DNA of 64,000 nt from Cinclus cinclus (lineage: Eukaryota; Chordata; Aves; Passeriformes; Cinclidae). Position numbers and translations under genes: made by a program. Positions 13,794 to 26,572 of the stretch are shown piece by piece (the stretch's first letter is position 1; each line of letters opens with the position of its first letter). The DNA lies in assembly GCF_963662255.1 (NCBI RefSeq), contig NC_085049.1, forward strand, positions 19,829,915 through 19,893,914, in the 5' to 3' direction. The notes under the pieces are model-generated. The model did not search any database. It was not told the DNA's origin and saw nothing but the letters and a program-made list of their open reading frames with translations.

Positions 13794-13821
13794 TTTTTTT
13801 TTTTTTTTTTTTTTTTTTTTT
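13794..13821. repeat. Poly-T tract (28 nt) followed by a G-rich run
   Basis: Twenty-eight T followed by ggtggggggtgg. It may be the reverse of an old poly-A tail or a slippage product. A chance minus-strand frame here encodes a Lys run only because of the tract. Confidence 0.92.
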
Positions 13822-16800
13822 GGTGGGGGGTGGTTTGCCTATGGCAATGATGCTTTTTCATTTCCTGATTTGAAAGAGTAAATGGTGAAAGGGCGTATCT
13901 TGAAAAAGTTTTCATGATACAAGGAGCAATTTGGTAGGTTAAAGCTGGTCCACTGGAATTCTTCATCTTGGTTTCATTCTTTTTCCACAATAGCTGGTTT
14001 GTTGGAAGAGGAAACAGAAACCTGCCAAAAGCTGTCATGCTGAAAGAGAACTAAATGGTACTGCTGAAAGATAAAGCAGGATGGGGCAAACCAAGCTGTC
14101 AGGATCTACAATTCAACAGGGCAGAGAACAACATAGCTCTCATGGCAGGAAATCTGCCCCAGAATGAATAAAAATAGGACCTGAATCTCTGCATCTTGTT
14201 TTAGTAGCAATTAAAAAATTATAACCGTTTTAAGGAAATGTGAGAATAGAAGAAGATGGAAAAATTGATTGGAGAGAATTTTATTTACTTCCATCGTAAA
14301 TTCCTGACATGCGGGTCACACAGAGAATTCTCCTAGTTGGAAAACCCTTAGCAAAATTTTCTCTTAGAATTTTGTGTATTTTTTAGCTAATGTGTACTTC
14401 ACTAAGGACAGTCACTAATCTTTCATCAAACATGCAAAGAGCAGTGCAGATGCTTAAAAGTTTTATGGCATTGAAACATGAGGATTTGCGGAAGGAAAAT
14501 GAGGAAGTAACTTCTTTCATTACTGTTGTAATAAACTATTCTTAGATACTGGATTCCTTGTAAAGTTACAGCTTAGCTTTGAATGCTAAGGGATAATGTT
14601 GAAGAAATGTAAATAGGGAGCTCTTTATTACACATTGGTTCTTAAGCTAATTTGGAACTTTTTAAAATATTGCCATATATTTACAAATGTTGAACTGGTA
14701 ATATAACTTTTTAAAATGTAGATTTGAATATTGTGATCATAGAATTTTATTCTTTATCATCATTGGTTTTCAAACATGGCAGGAAAGTTTTTTAATGAGG
14801 TTTTTATGTGGAGGGAATGGGCTGCTAATTATATCCAAAAAATATAACATGCTCTCAAGTGTCAGAATGTTGCAGAAGAAAGTTGAGGGCTTTTTTCCCC
14901 AGTTCAGGACAGTAGATCAGAAGGTGGCATCTTGAATCTTGTGGGAGCTTTCCCAAAGGAAATAAAATTCAGGAGGATGACAAGCAGGATATTTTCAGTG
15001 GGAACTTGTACACATATGGAAGTTGAAAGCATGTGAAAGCCCATAGCACTGTAGTCAGCATAAATGTAAAAATAAGTAAAAAACTGTGGACAGTGCACAT
15101 ATTGTGCTGTAAAGAGTATTATACAATACTCCATCCCCTCCTGTGAGCGTCAGGAATAACATTGCTGTGATCCTTCAAAGGGAGGCACTGAGTTGCTGTC
15201 CTTCCTTGGGTCCTTCCTCCCTGAGCTGACAGCTAGGTACAGCCCTGCTCTGCCCTGTCCCCAGCCCTGGGATGACCTCGCCCTGGCTTTTTTTCCTGCA
15301 GGCAGTGTCTGGAGCAATTGGGAATCCAGCTCTTCTGTTGACTTCAAGGTCACTTTGAATGGAAAGGGGACAATCAGTTTCTCAGCAGTATCACAGCACT
15401 GTGTCCTGTTACACAGCAAGGCTGTACAAAACCTCTGCCCTGAAAATGGGGACTTGCACAGGTTCTCACTGTTCTCTTAGGAAGAATTTTTAGAACAAAG
15501 TTTGGAGTGAAGATGGTGTGGATGCACTCAGTGTGTCTGTACATCTGACTTTGAAAGAAAAATGCTCTCTGCATCTGGGCTGAGCAAGAAGTTCTCCATG
15601 TCGAGAGTGTGAATTGCAAATCTACTCATAGATTTTGCAGTATAGCCACAAATAGCTGCTTAAGATCATCTGTGAACTTTTTATATAGCGAATATCATCA
15701 GAGTTTAGAGGCAAGAGGACACTGGTGATATCCCTGATTTCTTCCGCTCATTTTATTTTTATTTTTTCCAGCATCTGACAGGCTAGCATTTGATTTTTTT
15801 ATCCCAGATTTTGTGGCAGTTACAGGACATTATGAAGCATTTCAGGGCTGCTGGAAGCTCATAAAGAGCCTTCTGAAGTCAGCACCTCTTACAGTGCTGA
15901 CACTGCAGGATTTCCAGAGCTTTTTGCATCTTCTCTGTTCCTCCTTGGGTTCCCCTGTGGCATCTCAGCTCTGCCAGAATATCTGTCCCTGACCCAGCCC
16001 TAGCCAAAAACCCTAAACCCAGGTGATCCTTTGTTCCCTGACTGTTGGGGAAATCTGGAAGTGTTGCTACATGCAAACGAGCTATTCCCAAACAACTGGA
16101 GTTAAATTGTGCTGAAAAAGATCCAACTGCTGGGCTTGCCCAGGGGACCTGGGTGAGGCTGATTTATGCAGCTGAACTAGGTTATCATCTGCCCCATGCA
16201 ACCTGGTGCTCTGGCTCTTGGGAATGCAGAGGTGGCACTGGGAAAAACAAGGCAGGAAGGAGATGGTGTGTATTGGCTGAAGAGCTTTTGCAGACTGGCT
16301 TTGGGAAAGGAAATTCCTTAGGCACACTAGCATGCTCTTGTGCAAATTGTTTTGCTTTTCACTACATGCTTCTAGGCCCATTAAGCTGGAAATGGAGCTG
16401 GGAATGGTTTCTGGAACACAACACACAGGACTGCTTTTGCCAGAGAACTGGTGCTGTGTTTATTTTTCTCACTTCATACTCCAGCATAGTTGCTGCCATC
16501 CCTCATTTTTCCTGCTACATTAAACTTGGTTCAGGAATGCAAATGATTATGCTGAATGAATCATCTCCACAGCCTTGTGCAGCCAGATGATGTCATTGTC
16601 TTTACTTGTATGTTCACAGTGTGCTGGTGGTCCCTGAAACTTGAAGCATCTGGCATATAATATCATCAAGACTGAGCGGTACCCTAATTTGATGAAAGTT
16701 GATGTAAATCCACTGATACCGGGGCAATTGTATCAATTTAAAGACTCCAGACAGGATCTTCATGATTGTATTTTTACTCTGTGTCAAGAATATTCGAGGA

Positions 16801-19214
16801 TTTATCACATTTGACAGCACTCCTTAGGTTGGTCATTTTCAGCATAAAAATGCAGATGTGGGGGGAAAGTAGAAAAAATGGTCTGATTTTTAGAACAAGT
16901 AAGACTAGTCTAAAGAGGACTTGTTCCAAGCAAAGTGCTGGATTTACTGGAGTGTATAAGGTTACTGCCTAGCTTGGTGAAGCAGAGCAGCACTGGACAC
17001 TGTGGCTTGCTGGAGTAACAGATTAAGGAAGGGAAATTCTGGCCCTGAGATAAATTCAGATAAAGATATGTCGCTTGTTAAAAACTATATTTGTTTTCCA
17101 AATCATTATCTGGATAAAGCCTGTGGACAAAAACCCCAGCAAGGGCTTCCCATTGTTGTATATCACCAGACAATTTATTCTGGCCCAAGTCTGTGAAAAC
17201 ATGGAGCTGGATTTCAACCACTTGTGCTGCTTGAGTTGCTGCTTCAGGAATATGTGTGCTGAGCTGCTGGGGATGTAAAGGTCGGTCAAGCATCATCCCC
17301 AAATGATCATTCCAGTATCTGTAAGTCTTCTGGGAGTGTGACTGATTCCTCAAGGTGGAGTTTATGGCTGTGGCTGTTCCAGTGATTCATGGCCAACCTC
17401 AGGTTCTTTGGAGCTGCTGACAGGCAGCTGCTGATATTTATAACTACTTTCAAACCTACAATTTGGACTTGTTTGAAAAATACTTCTCTAACTGGTGCCC
17501 TTAAAGGTATTCTCTTTTCCTGTGTCTGAGTTGTGCTGTAGATCTGAATGTAGTTCAGACCTCCCTCCTCCCTGAAAAACACCCTTAGCTTGGTTTTTAG
17601 GTCCACATCTACTTTTTTTGGGGGGGGGGGGGGGGGGGAGATAGTATGTTGCTGCTGCTTCAGGGACCTAAGGCACTAATGGTAGCTTTTGTTCCTGTTT
17701 GATTAGTAAGTGATACTTTAAAATAATGGCTTAATCTGTGTTTGTATCTTTGGTGTTTATTGTAATCACATAAAGCATGTGGAACTTACTTAGCATTAAT
17801 ATGTGATTGTCAGAAGTCCTTTGATAGTATTTCCACTATAATTCAGGATTAAATGCCCTGAGAATTAAAGAAAATGAGCTTATTTTTGTGCTGCTGAATC
17901 TGAAAGAAGTGCCAATGCTGTCTTCTAGAGTCAAGCTCCATCCAGTTCTAACAATCCATTGGAATTGACCATTCCCTGAGGTAGAGAGCAAAAGGGAAAA
18001 AGGTATTTTTGCATGGTATTTCAGATTGTGAGAAGGTGGGGCCATATCTGAGTTATGGCATATTATATAAAAAAAGAGCCATAGCATCTTTAGATGTATG
18101 ATGGGGGAAACAAACAACCACAATTATCAAGTTGCTCCCAAATAATGTAAATATCTCTGCCACTGAACCTTCACTGGCATTTGGAAACTAAGAGGGATAG
18201 GGAATTGAATGTTCTGCTCCACTTTCTTCAGGCCATGCATAGAGGACTCTAAAGTACTCAGTGGCTTTCAAAAGTGTCATTCTATCCTAGCAAATAGCAC
18301 TTCTTTTCTTCTACCTTAGGAAAAAAGTTTGCTTTTTATTTCTTTTGCACTGTGTCTCCTTTAAATGAAGTTAGGGAAGGGTAAAAAGGTGCAGGAACTA
18401 GAACTTGCACAGATATCAAAATAGTTGAAGATATTAGAAAAACCTCCAGCATATTTCAGCTATGTGTACTTTGATTCTGTTCTGTTATTTTGGTGAAGAC
18501 TGTTGTAGCTATAGCAATTTAAATTGAGTACAGGCTGTACTAAGAGTTGAGGGCAAACCTTGGAAGTTTAAGTGGTATTCTCAGCCTTAAACACCAAGAA
18601 GCATCTTAGAAAATTCGTCTGGATGATCTACCCAAAATAATGGACTCTCCTAAGGGTATCTTACTGGACAAAGTTCCAGTAATATCTGTCAAGAAAAGGT
18701 AATAGGAAGTTGGCATCACTAAAGGACAGAGAAAAAGGAGATTAATGGAAACAGAGAAAAATCCTACCAAAAGATAAAGCCATTTCCAAAGGAAATTAAA
18801 TCTATAATAAACTCGGGCTGATAAAATATTTTATCTATGTGGCAGGTAGAAAATGTTTCCAAGAGCTACTAATCAGAGGGATGAAAGCCTAGTGCTACAG
18901 CCTCTTTCCAGCAACCACATAAGCCAGAAACAAGCAGAAAACACCCACCTCTACCTGCTGTGTGTGTTATGGTTAGCTGATGGCCAGCTATAAAAATCAG
19001 GTATAAAAAGGAAGCTGTATGAATGATTTGCATCTTTGTTCAATGTGGAAGACACTGAGATAATCCCCTGTGCCCATGGGGAGGCTCATCAGTCTCTCTG
19101 AGACTGAGATAATTTTAAGTGAATGTATGGTATAGATACAGGATGGATGCGAATTTATAGGCAGAATTGGGCTCACCCATGAAAAAAAGAGTAGTGTGTG
19201 TACTTCCTCACTGA
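13822..19214. other. Intronic stretch, no gene recognised
   Basis: Contains the poly-G tract at 17620-17638. A 181-codon plus frame at 16045-16590 has no recognised motif and begins at a TTG. Bases 18580-18960 may belong to the old CR1 copy that becomes clear after 19215, but similarity there is too weak to call. Confidence 0.4.
17620..17638. repeat. Poly-G tract (19 nt)
   Basis: Nineteen consecutive G after acttttttt. The homopurine G run could form a G-quadruplex or triplex and is prone to sequencing length error. Confidence 0.9.
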
Positions 19215-19560
19215 AAATTGCCTTGGTACTTGAAGACTGGAAGGTGTTAGAAATGGGATCAGTGTTTAAAAACAGTCCAAATTAAAAATAGTTCAAGTGT
19301 ATCTGTAAGGCTGACGTCTCTTCCAGCTGATTTGGTGGAGACTATAGTAGAAGATAATATTAGTGAACACCTGGATAAATATATGCGCTCTTGTAAAACT
19401 TTGGGGGTTCTTTGAATAGGTTCATGTGGATATCCAGTAGATAGAGTATATTTGAATTTTTAAAAGGCTTTGGATAAAGGGATTGAGGCAATCATGAAGT
19501 AAGAGGGAAAATATTGGTGAAATAATTGGTTAGGAGGATGCAGAGGATAACAGATTAGGC
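19215..19560 (+). mobile_element. Old CR1 LINE remnant, reverse-transcriptase region
   Basis: The stretch contains words typical of the CR1 ORF2 DNA consensus as I recall it: gactggaaggtgttagaaatgggatc, ggctgacgtctcttccagctgat, ttagtgaacacctggataaatat, gatatccagtagatagagtatatttga and tttttaaaaggctttggataa. These fall in the same order as in the polymerase core. The frame is broken by stops and indels, so it cannot encode enzyme. It runs in the same direction as ST8SIA1. Divergence is clearly higher than for the 29310 copy, so the insertion is old. Ends are approximate. Confidence 0.7.
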
Positions 19561-22500
19561 AAATATTTGGAAGTAAGATTCACTGGGGTTACTGCATTTA
19601 CAAAGTACACCATTATCAGGAAATCTGAGCTGAAAATACTAGGATGTACAGTTGAAAATATACTGGTTTTGGTTTTAGTCTTCCTTAAGGGTCTGCGTGT
19701 GAGTTGCAGAAGGGGAGGAAGGCTTTTTCTAAGACCCAATGTGCAGCAGTCAACGCACCTTGGACACTGCTGGAAGCCTTGAGGAGCATCTCATGCTTCC
19801 AGACATGACTGAACAGCACCAATATTGCTGTAAATTGATATTAAATGGAAGGAAGGTCCTTGGGCTGGTTTGAACCCTCCTGTTTTATTTCCAGGAATTT
19901 TGCTAATGACCTGAGCTTTTGTGTGCCAAGGACTGGAGGGGACTTCCTTGTCTGTGGAGTGGCTGTTTGTTTCTCTCTTTATTCTATAATTTTGGTCTCA
20001 TGCTTGGCTCCAAAGCAATTTGTCACCTCTTCTCTTATACTCAGGTGGCCACTGGTTCATTGCTTAATTGCAATGCTTGTCCCCTTAGGAGTGCAGGTGA
20101 GGTTGGCCAGTGGGAGCAGCTAACAGAAAAAATACAGAATTCTTCTTTTATGTATTCTAGAGTTGTGTGGATTTATTTTACCCCATTTAAAGTATTTTAG
20201 ATTCACCACATATTCCTGTGGGCTCTGAACTTCTGATTTTCTTACCAAGCTTCTAGCTGACAGGGTTTAAGAGGGATTTGTCCTGAAATTGTGGCACGAT
20301 CTGAGAGAACACCAGTGATTCATGTACTGAAGTTTAAAAAGGGTGCTTATATACCCAAAGGAGAGCCCATCCTAGTTACAGTTCTTGTCATAAACCCTAA
20401 CAATAATGCACAAAAAAGCATTTACTATTTTAAATAATTTCCTTCAGTCTGTAATTTCTGTAGCAGAGAGCACATTTAAAAAGAATACACATTCAAACAT
20501 CACTGTTTTCCTCTTTCTTTCCAGTTTTTTTTGAGAGAGCTCCAAGAGTCTGAAGAGAGGATATAGTTGAATGTCACCTTCACTGATATTTGCAAATTAT
20601 TAATGTGTGAAGGATGTAATGACATTAAAGAGAGAACTCAGAGACTCAGCTAAAGTGTTCTCAGCTATGAATAGGTCTTTCATAACTGCTATAATTTGGT
20701 AGATTTTATTTCATTTGGTAGATTTTGTTTGGGTGACAAAGCACAGGAGGCCAGCACAATCAGGAGGGTGCAATGTTATTAGCCTTGTGTTTCTGCAGTG
20801 CTCTTGTGGGCAGTGATCCATAGGGACCTGTGTCTGGAATGTATTTGAGGGAAAGATCCAGGAGATAGTTCTCTGTTCTGTTCCTGTTTCATTGCTGTCC
20901 CAAAGGCACGGCAGACAGTCTTAGGGACACTGTCTTAATCCAAAGTTTATCTCCTAAAATCTCTGTCTGGGCTTTGTTGTGATTCTTTTTCCATTAAAAC
21001 CTGAAGAAATATGGTATCTGGTTATGTTTCTTCTCAGCTCTCTCTGGCATGCAGTCCAGTGAAATTCAATGCCAAAGATACCAGACTTAGTTCTGTGTTG
21101 TTTGGGGTTTTTCCTAGCTGATTCCATTGCTTCTCCTACTTGTCCATCTTCCTGAGTTCCAGCTATAAGAGTTTTGAAGTATTCAGAAGACACAGAAATT
21201 CCAGGCAGCAATTTTAACAATACAAGTAATTTCCATCCATGCTGTTCTGCCTGTCCTTCTTTATTATTTCCACTTGTGTGTGACTACAGCAGCCACAATT
21301 TTCAAGGAGTCAGACTAAGATGAGCAGCTCTTCTTCTGAAAGCTGATGTCCAAGCTCTCAGATAACAGAAAGGATTGATGTTTACCTCTGCTGGTTTTGG
21401 AAAGAGTAGCTATTACTATTAGTAGCTCATTTTATTTTGAGTTGGCGGAATAAGGATCACACACAGTCCCAAAATATCAGTGAGCACTGATTTTAATGTT
21501 TCACTGTTTTGCTGTACAGGATAGCTCTGTGTTCCATTGAAAAAGTCAGCTTTGCCTTGGCACTATATATAGTATTTGCAGGGTCACAGAGCAGTAATGG
21601 GTGGAGGTTTTAAAAAGGCTGAAATGAATGCTTAATTCAGGCAGAAAAAGAGCCTACTTCTTCATATGGGTTAAAACATACCTCTGCAATGTCTCACTGG
21701 ACTTTCTAAATGCATCAAATTACTCTGAAGGTCATGTGTGAAGGACAGTGAGTGCATCAGTAAGAAATAAATTGGCCCAGAAAGTCACTGCAAGGAGTGT
21801 TTTTTCCCTGCTTTTGGGTATTAAAGAGGATGGTGGAAATACCCAGAATTCCTGCATTGGAAAACACCATTCAAAAGGTTTATGAAAAGGAGAATGAGGC
21901 AAAATTTGTCTTTGATTATTGGTATCAGAGGGGACAGAGATGAACAGGCTCTTCAACGCTGGAAGCCCCTGTCCATCAGAAAGAAGAAGCAGTGTGGGAT
22001 CTCAGCAGGCTGCAGGATGCACAGAAAAGATGAGCTGGGGTGAGTTTGGGAGTCAGTCATCCCCTGAGAGGAGCGAAAATCTGATCCATAAAGAGCCAGC
22101 AGGGAAGAAGGGAAAAAGGGAAGGAAAATAATGGAATAGCATCGCCCCACTCATGCCACGAGCTCTCAGCTGGGTGACCATGGTGCCTGTGGAGGGACCC
22201 ACAGTGAGAACAGGAGAGAACACCTCCTGCTGCAGGTGTTTGAAATGAGGTTAGGACACTGGGGATCAGAATTGGCTTTGCCATTGACTTTAATGGGATT
22301 ATAATTGTTTCTTAAGTCAGGTAGCTGTCCTTAAGGTGAGCAAACAGCTTGTGTAGTTGGGAAAGCTGAAATAAAATAAGAAAGGGGGTCCAATTATAGT
22401 GCTTTAAGTGCTCAATTCTTACTCCATGTATGGGCAAGTAGAAAGTCTACCCTGTACCTAAAGCTTGCTGGAAGTCCCCACATGTGGAATGAGCGCATGG

Positions 22501-25500
22501 AAACAATTTGTTAATTAAGACACAGTCTGTGTGTCAGTAAGATTTTCTGCACAAGCCCCAGAGGGGCACATCATCAAGAAGAGCCAGACATGAGTGAGAG
22601 CACAGGGCATAAAGGAGGGCATTGATGTTTGAAAAGCACTCTGAGAAATGAGTGTAGTAGAACCCCTCTGTCACAGCAGAGGAGACTCAGATGTGTGTTT
22701 GCAAGCTGACTTCTTGTGACCCCAGCTGTAAGCAGAGTCCAACAGCTGCAAATTGCTAAATCATTCCTGGCTAATGCTCACATCAAATTATCTACATTAT
22801 TTTTGTGAGGTTATTGTTTTCCATGGGGACATGATAAACATAAGTCTTTATGCCTTCTGCTCTAGTCCCTTGAGCTCTATGCTGTAATTTTAAAATAATA
22901 CACTATTTCTTTGGCATCTGAGCTGTTCCCCATATTGCATAATTTTATTTTTTCCCTTTGATAAGTCAAGTCCCAATTAATCCAGAAGGCTGAATTTGTC
23001 ACTTTGCAGATGCCAACAGAGTCAGTGCCTGGGATATCATCACAGGCATGAGATAACAACTCTCTGGGGAGATCAAAAAGAAACCAAGATGCAAGAGAAT
23101 GCTGCCATAATTATCTGCAAGAGGGTTAGATCAATGTCACTGCAGCAAATTCCTTGTGGTTACTGAAAACTGTCTCTCAGTACCATAGAGCAGCCCTATC
23201 CCTGAATATCTGCTAAAGAGCATCAATAAGAACATTAAAACAGATTAAAAACAGAACCCAAAACTCTTAGTGCTCTTAAGTCTTTGATTGTTCTGTTATG
23301 ACAATATGCCATGGCAGTTTTCTCTTGCATGAATATTTCTCTTTGGAAAAGTAGAGCAGAGAATTTGAGGGAATTCTCCAGTTAGTAGCAAGGAAATTAT
23401 TTCTCTGGTGTCTGTGCAGCTCTGCCTCCATGTGCTGCTGAAAGTTGCTGGTTTTAAGTTGATCTTTCATAGGAATCTGACAAAAATGTGGTGCTGATGA
23501 TTTGAGTTGTTCACTGTTCACTGATGAGTGCAGTGGAAATAGGAGTGTCTGGACTGGACCTGCTGTGTGGATCTGTTTTCACCAGGATTCACAGTCACTC
23601 GTGCCTCTCTGGACTGCGGAGCTGCTGGAACACATAATTGCAAATTCCCAAGTGTTTGTGGAGTCTCCAGGTGCTGCTCAGGGCTTGGAAGGTTCCAGCT
23701 CCAGTTTTATTCATGTGCTAGCAACTCACCACACGTTTGTGTGAGCTTGGCTGCAGAAGGTCAGGGGAGGACCCTGAAAGCAATTCAGCTGTTTCTTGCT
23801 CCAGGCTGCACTGGGAAGATAACAATGCCCAAGATGCACATGTGTGTAAAGCACTGGATCATTTGATGCATTTCTTTGGAAGCTGTGTGGGTGTGGTGGA
23901 GCTGCACAGCTTCTGGGCTGTGCCACTCAGAGGACTGAATGCTCAGTAGAGAGAGGCCAGCACTAACCAGGAACCAGCAGCTCTTTATTCTGGGTGAGGA
24001 TTGGCACAAGGGAAGGCATTTGTGCCTGTGTGGATGCAAGGGCTGCACCAGGCTAGTGGTATCTATGCCAGGACATGCAGGAGACAAACACTGTTGTGCT
24101 CCTGTGGGCACTACAAAGCTCCAAGGGAAAGCCTTCCTGATCTCTCTGTCAAGCATGGAGTAGCCTTCTTGCTGCCTACTGAGATGGGTGTGGTATGGTA
24201 CCTTCAAAGCCTGCAGGACGCCCTGTCTGGATTGGGAATTAAAGAAAAACACACTTGAGCTTCCAGCACCATCTCTAGAAACTTGCTTATGTGCAGCATT
24301 TGTCTCCAGGTTTCTCAGCTTCTATCCAGCCTGTGAAGTGTCAAAATGCCAGAAATTTTAGAAATAGAGAACAGAAATTTTCATTTGTTTTTCTAATGTG
24401 TCCCCTCATGAGGTGCTCAAGGTGGGCAGTAGCTTTTTGGCTGTTAGACCATCAGCCCAGCCATAATCATCATGTTTTATGTTTCTCCATGGGCTCCTGG
24501 CTACCTGTATAACGTCCATGCTGAACTGGGCTGGATACCTACCAGTATTGTCACCCAGGTTATTGGAATGAGGCATGGGTTTTCAGGAGGTGATGGTGTT
24601 CCTTAAGGACAGTTTGCAGCAGGGTGACAAATGCTGCTGTCCCTTCTGCACGGAGTCTCTTCCATGCACTGGTCTCATGGCACTGCTGTTCACTTCTTGT
24701 TACTTTAAGGCATTTGGGGAGATTTATTCAGAAGAATTGCAAATGTTGTGGCATTGATAGCAAATTAATATTCAGACACAGTCTTTGGCCCTCTGAGGCT
24801 GAGGAATTTTAATGTATTCATCCTGAGCTGCATGGGGCTTTTCTAAGAATGGTTACTTTGCTAGAAAATGCAGGTTTAGAATAACCACAACTATTTGCCC
24901 TCTGAAGTAAAATTTGTGGACTAGTTCTAAGTGGGAAGGAACATGGTGCTTCAGGAGTGACAGTGAATGTGCCTCTAGCCTCTCCTCAGCCCGGGTGCAG
25001 GGACCCCACAACATCAAGCTGTTTGCTTACAAGGAAAATGTATAGTTTGTGATACTAGTTGTGAAGTAGTTTGTCAGTCAAACATCAGGAATAGAATGGT
25101 CATCAGCAAATAGCTGTTGACAGTTAAACAAATTGTGATGTGATGCTTTCATATCAAAGAAATATTCTGTACATATACCTTGCCCTCCTAATCTAACTTG
25201 AGTTTTTATTTTAGTCTGCCTTTAAGAAACAAGAACAACACAGATTTTAAAATTTATTTTATAGATTCCCGTAACTAAAAAATCTAAGTTGGTTTTCACA
25301 CAGATGAGAAATATTGATAAAAAGGACCGAGTCTTACAGAATGTTGTCAGTGTTCATTTGGGTTTTTTTAAAAATATGAAATCAGAAACATTTTAGAGTT
25401 AGCAGGATACCAGATATTTTCAACTATCTATTCAGGTGTCTGTTTTCTAAAGAGAGGAAGTGCCAGACAGAAGTTTGTCTGAACTTTCTCTGGGCTTGGA

Positions 25501-25590
25501 AAAGGTGTAGAGGGAATTGTAAATATGGGTATGAAGAGCAGCCCTTAGGTGGACTATGAAATATCTGGGAAAACCTATGTATGACCAACT
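19561..25590. other. Intronic stretch upstream of the terminal exon
   Basis: No repeat ends or exon-like homology were recognised. Several frames near 23500-24250 overlap on both strands but lack splice context, codon bias or known motifs. Confidence 0.4.
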
Positions 25591-25613
25591 CACTTTCTCT
25601 TGCCATTTTCCAG
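25591..25613 (+). promoter_or_regulatory. Splice acceptor of the ST8SIA1 terminal exon
   Basis: The run cactttctcttgccattttc followed by cag is a standard polypyrimidine tract plus AG acceptor. It sits exactly where the ST8SIA1 homology begins (split Arg codon, then FQNLLWSRK). The reading frame stays open a few codons upstream of the AG, but that part does not resemble the protein, so it is intronic. Confidence 0.85.
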
Positions 25614-26100
25614 GTTCCAGAATCTGCTGTGGTCCCGAAAAGCCTTTGTGGACAGCGTGAAGGTCTATAACCACAGCTACATCTACATGCCAGCCTTCTC
25701 CATGAAAACTGGGACAGGACCCTCCCTCCGTGTCTACTACACCCTGGAGGATTTTGGGGCCAAGCAGGCAGTCCTTTTTGCCAACCCAAACTTCCTGCGG
25801 GACATCGGCAAGTTCTGGAAGAGCAAAGGTATCCACGCCAAACGCCTTTCCACGGGGCTGTTCCTGGTCAGCGCCGCCCTTGGTCTGTGTGAGGAAGTAA
25901 CAATTTACGGCTTCTGGCCCTTCTCGGTGGACCTGCACGGGAAGTTTATCAGCCATCACTACTATGACAATGTCCTGCCTGACTCCGGATTCCATGCCAT
26001 GCCGGAGGAATTTCTACAGCTTTGGTTTCTTCATAAAAGTGGTGTACTGAGAATGCAGCTAGAACCGTGTGAGGACCCTCTAATCCAGTCTTCAGTCTGA
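25614..26100 (+). CDS. ST8SIA1: ST8SIA1 (GD3 synthase) terminal coding exon
   Basis: This is the last coding exon of alpha-2,8-sialyltransferase 8A, a Golgi type II membrane enzyme that transfers sialic acid from CMP-sialic acid onto GM3 to make ganglioside GD3. A pyrimidine-rich tract and cag acceptor (25611-25613) precede it. The first base finishes an Arg codon, then 161 residues follow to a TGA stop. Counting from the first full codon (Phe1), there is an N-glycosylation sequon NHS at 19-21, sialyl motif S around 75-101 (STGLFLVSAALGLCEE core), motif III HYYDN at 115-119, and motif VS with His127 and Glu132 in H-x4-E spacing. The C-terminal MQLxPCED pattern is that of ST8SIA1 as I know it; ST8SIA5 and ST8SIA6 end differently. 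Length fits the mammalian last exon (about 162 of 356 residues). No frameshift or internal stop is seen. The exon is visibly GC-richer than its flanks. The family is near certain; the paralogue call is strong but rests on memory, not a search. Confidence 0.92.
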
Positions 26101-26525
26101 GGATCATAGGAGTCAGTTTGGGCGATCCGATAGGTTTTAATTTCCATGCTCTCTAACAGAGAGTTCTGTTTTATGTTGGTTGTTCTTAAAGGGATCTGCA
26201 TGGACCATAAAAATGCTGCTTGAAGGCCAAATGGAATATGTCCTTATTGTTTAGCGCTTTATGGAACTGGGAGGGGATAAAATGTATCTCTCCATCAAGT
26301 CCATTCAGCAGCAGTGGGAAAACAATGTCAGAAGCAGCACAGCTGAACTTTCCAGGGACGTTTTTAAGTGACAGGTGTAAAAAGGGCATTAAGGCTCAGA
26401 GAGTCACCGGGCCACTCATAAGCTTTTGCTGACAGTGCCAAACATGACTATCTGTTCCAAATTTCATTTCATTCCAGATCAGCACCCCGTAGAACTTTCC
26501 TTTTTCCTTGCTTTTTTTCTCTGTT

Positions 26526-26530
<5 letters not shown>

Positions 26531-26570
<40 letters not shown>
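26531..26570 (+). repeat. (GT)20 microsatellite in the ST8SIA1 3' UTR
   Basis: Forty bases of uninterrupted GT dinucleotide, preceded by tttgtttgttt. It lies 430 bases past the stop codon, so it is probably in the mature mRNA if the UTR reaches the first poly(A) signal. An uninterrupted tract of this length is expected to vary in length between individuals. Confidence 0.97.

Positions 26571-26572
<2 letters not shown>

Larger units (their letters stand above)
1..25613 (+). other. ST8SIA1: Intron of ST8SIA1 (inferred, left end outside window)
   Basis: The terminal exon needs upstream exons that encode the cytoplasmic tail, membrane anchor, stem and sialyl motif L. I read for the motif L pattern (CAxVGNGG) and for the peptide that should precede the exon, and recognised neither. 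The whole stretch is therefore probably part of one large intron, or contains a small exon I missed. It has no splice-flanked long frame resembling a known protein. Repeats inside it are listed separately. Large introns in this gene are known in mammals; extension to this bird is inference. Confidence 0.6.

Noticed and set aside
13772..14038. Minus frame ending in a poly-lysine stretch
   Set aside because: The lysines come from the 28-nt poly-T tract; the rest has no homology.
16008..16022. Telomere-like aaaccctaaaccc
   Set aside because: Only about two imperfect units, too short to separate from chance, unlike the longer stretch at 37213-37238.
16045..16590. 181-codon plus-strand frame
   Set aside because: Starts at TTG, overlaps an open minus-strand frame, and shows no recognisable domain or exon boundaries.
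23785..24252. 155-codon minus-strand frame and overlapping plus frames
   Set aside because: Frames are open on both strands in a moderately GC-rich patch with no homology or splice context that I can identify.
25447..25995. 182-codon minus-strand frame opposite the ST8SIA1 exon
   Set aside because: It is the antisense shadow of a GC-rich coding exon; the + strand has clear family homology and splice signals.
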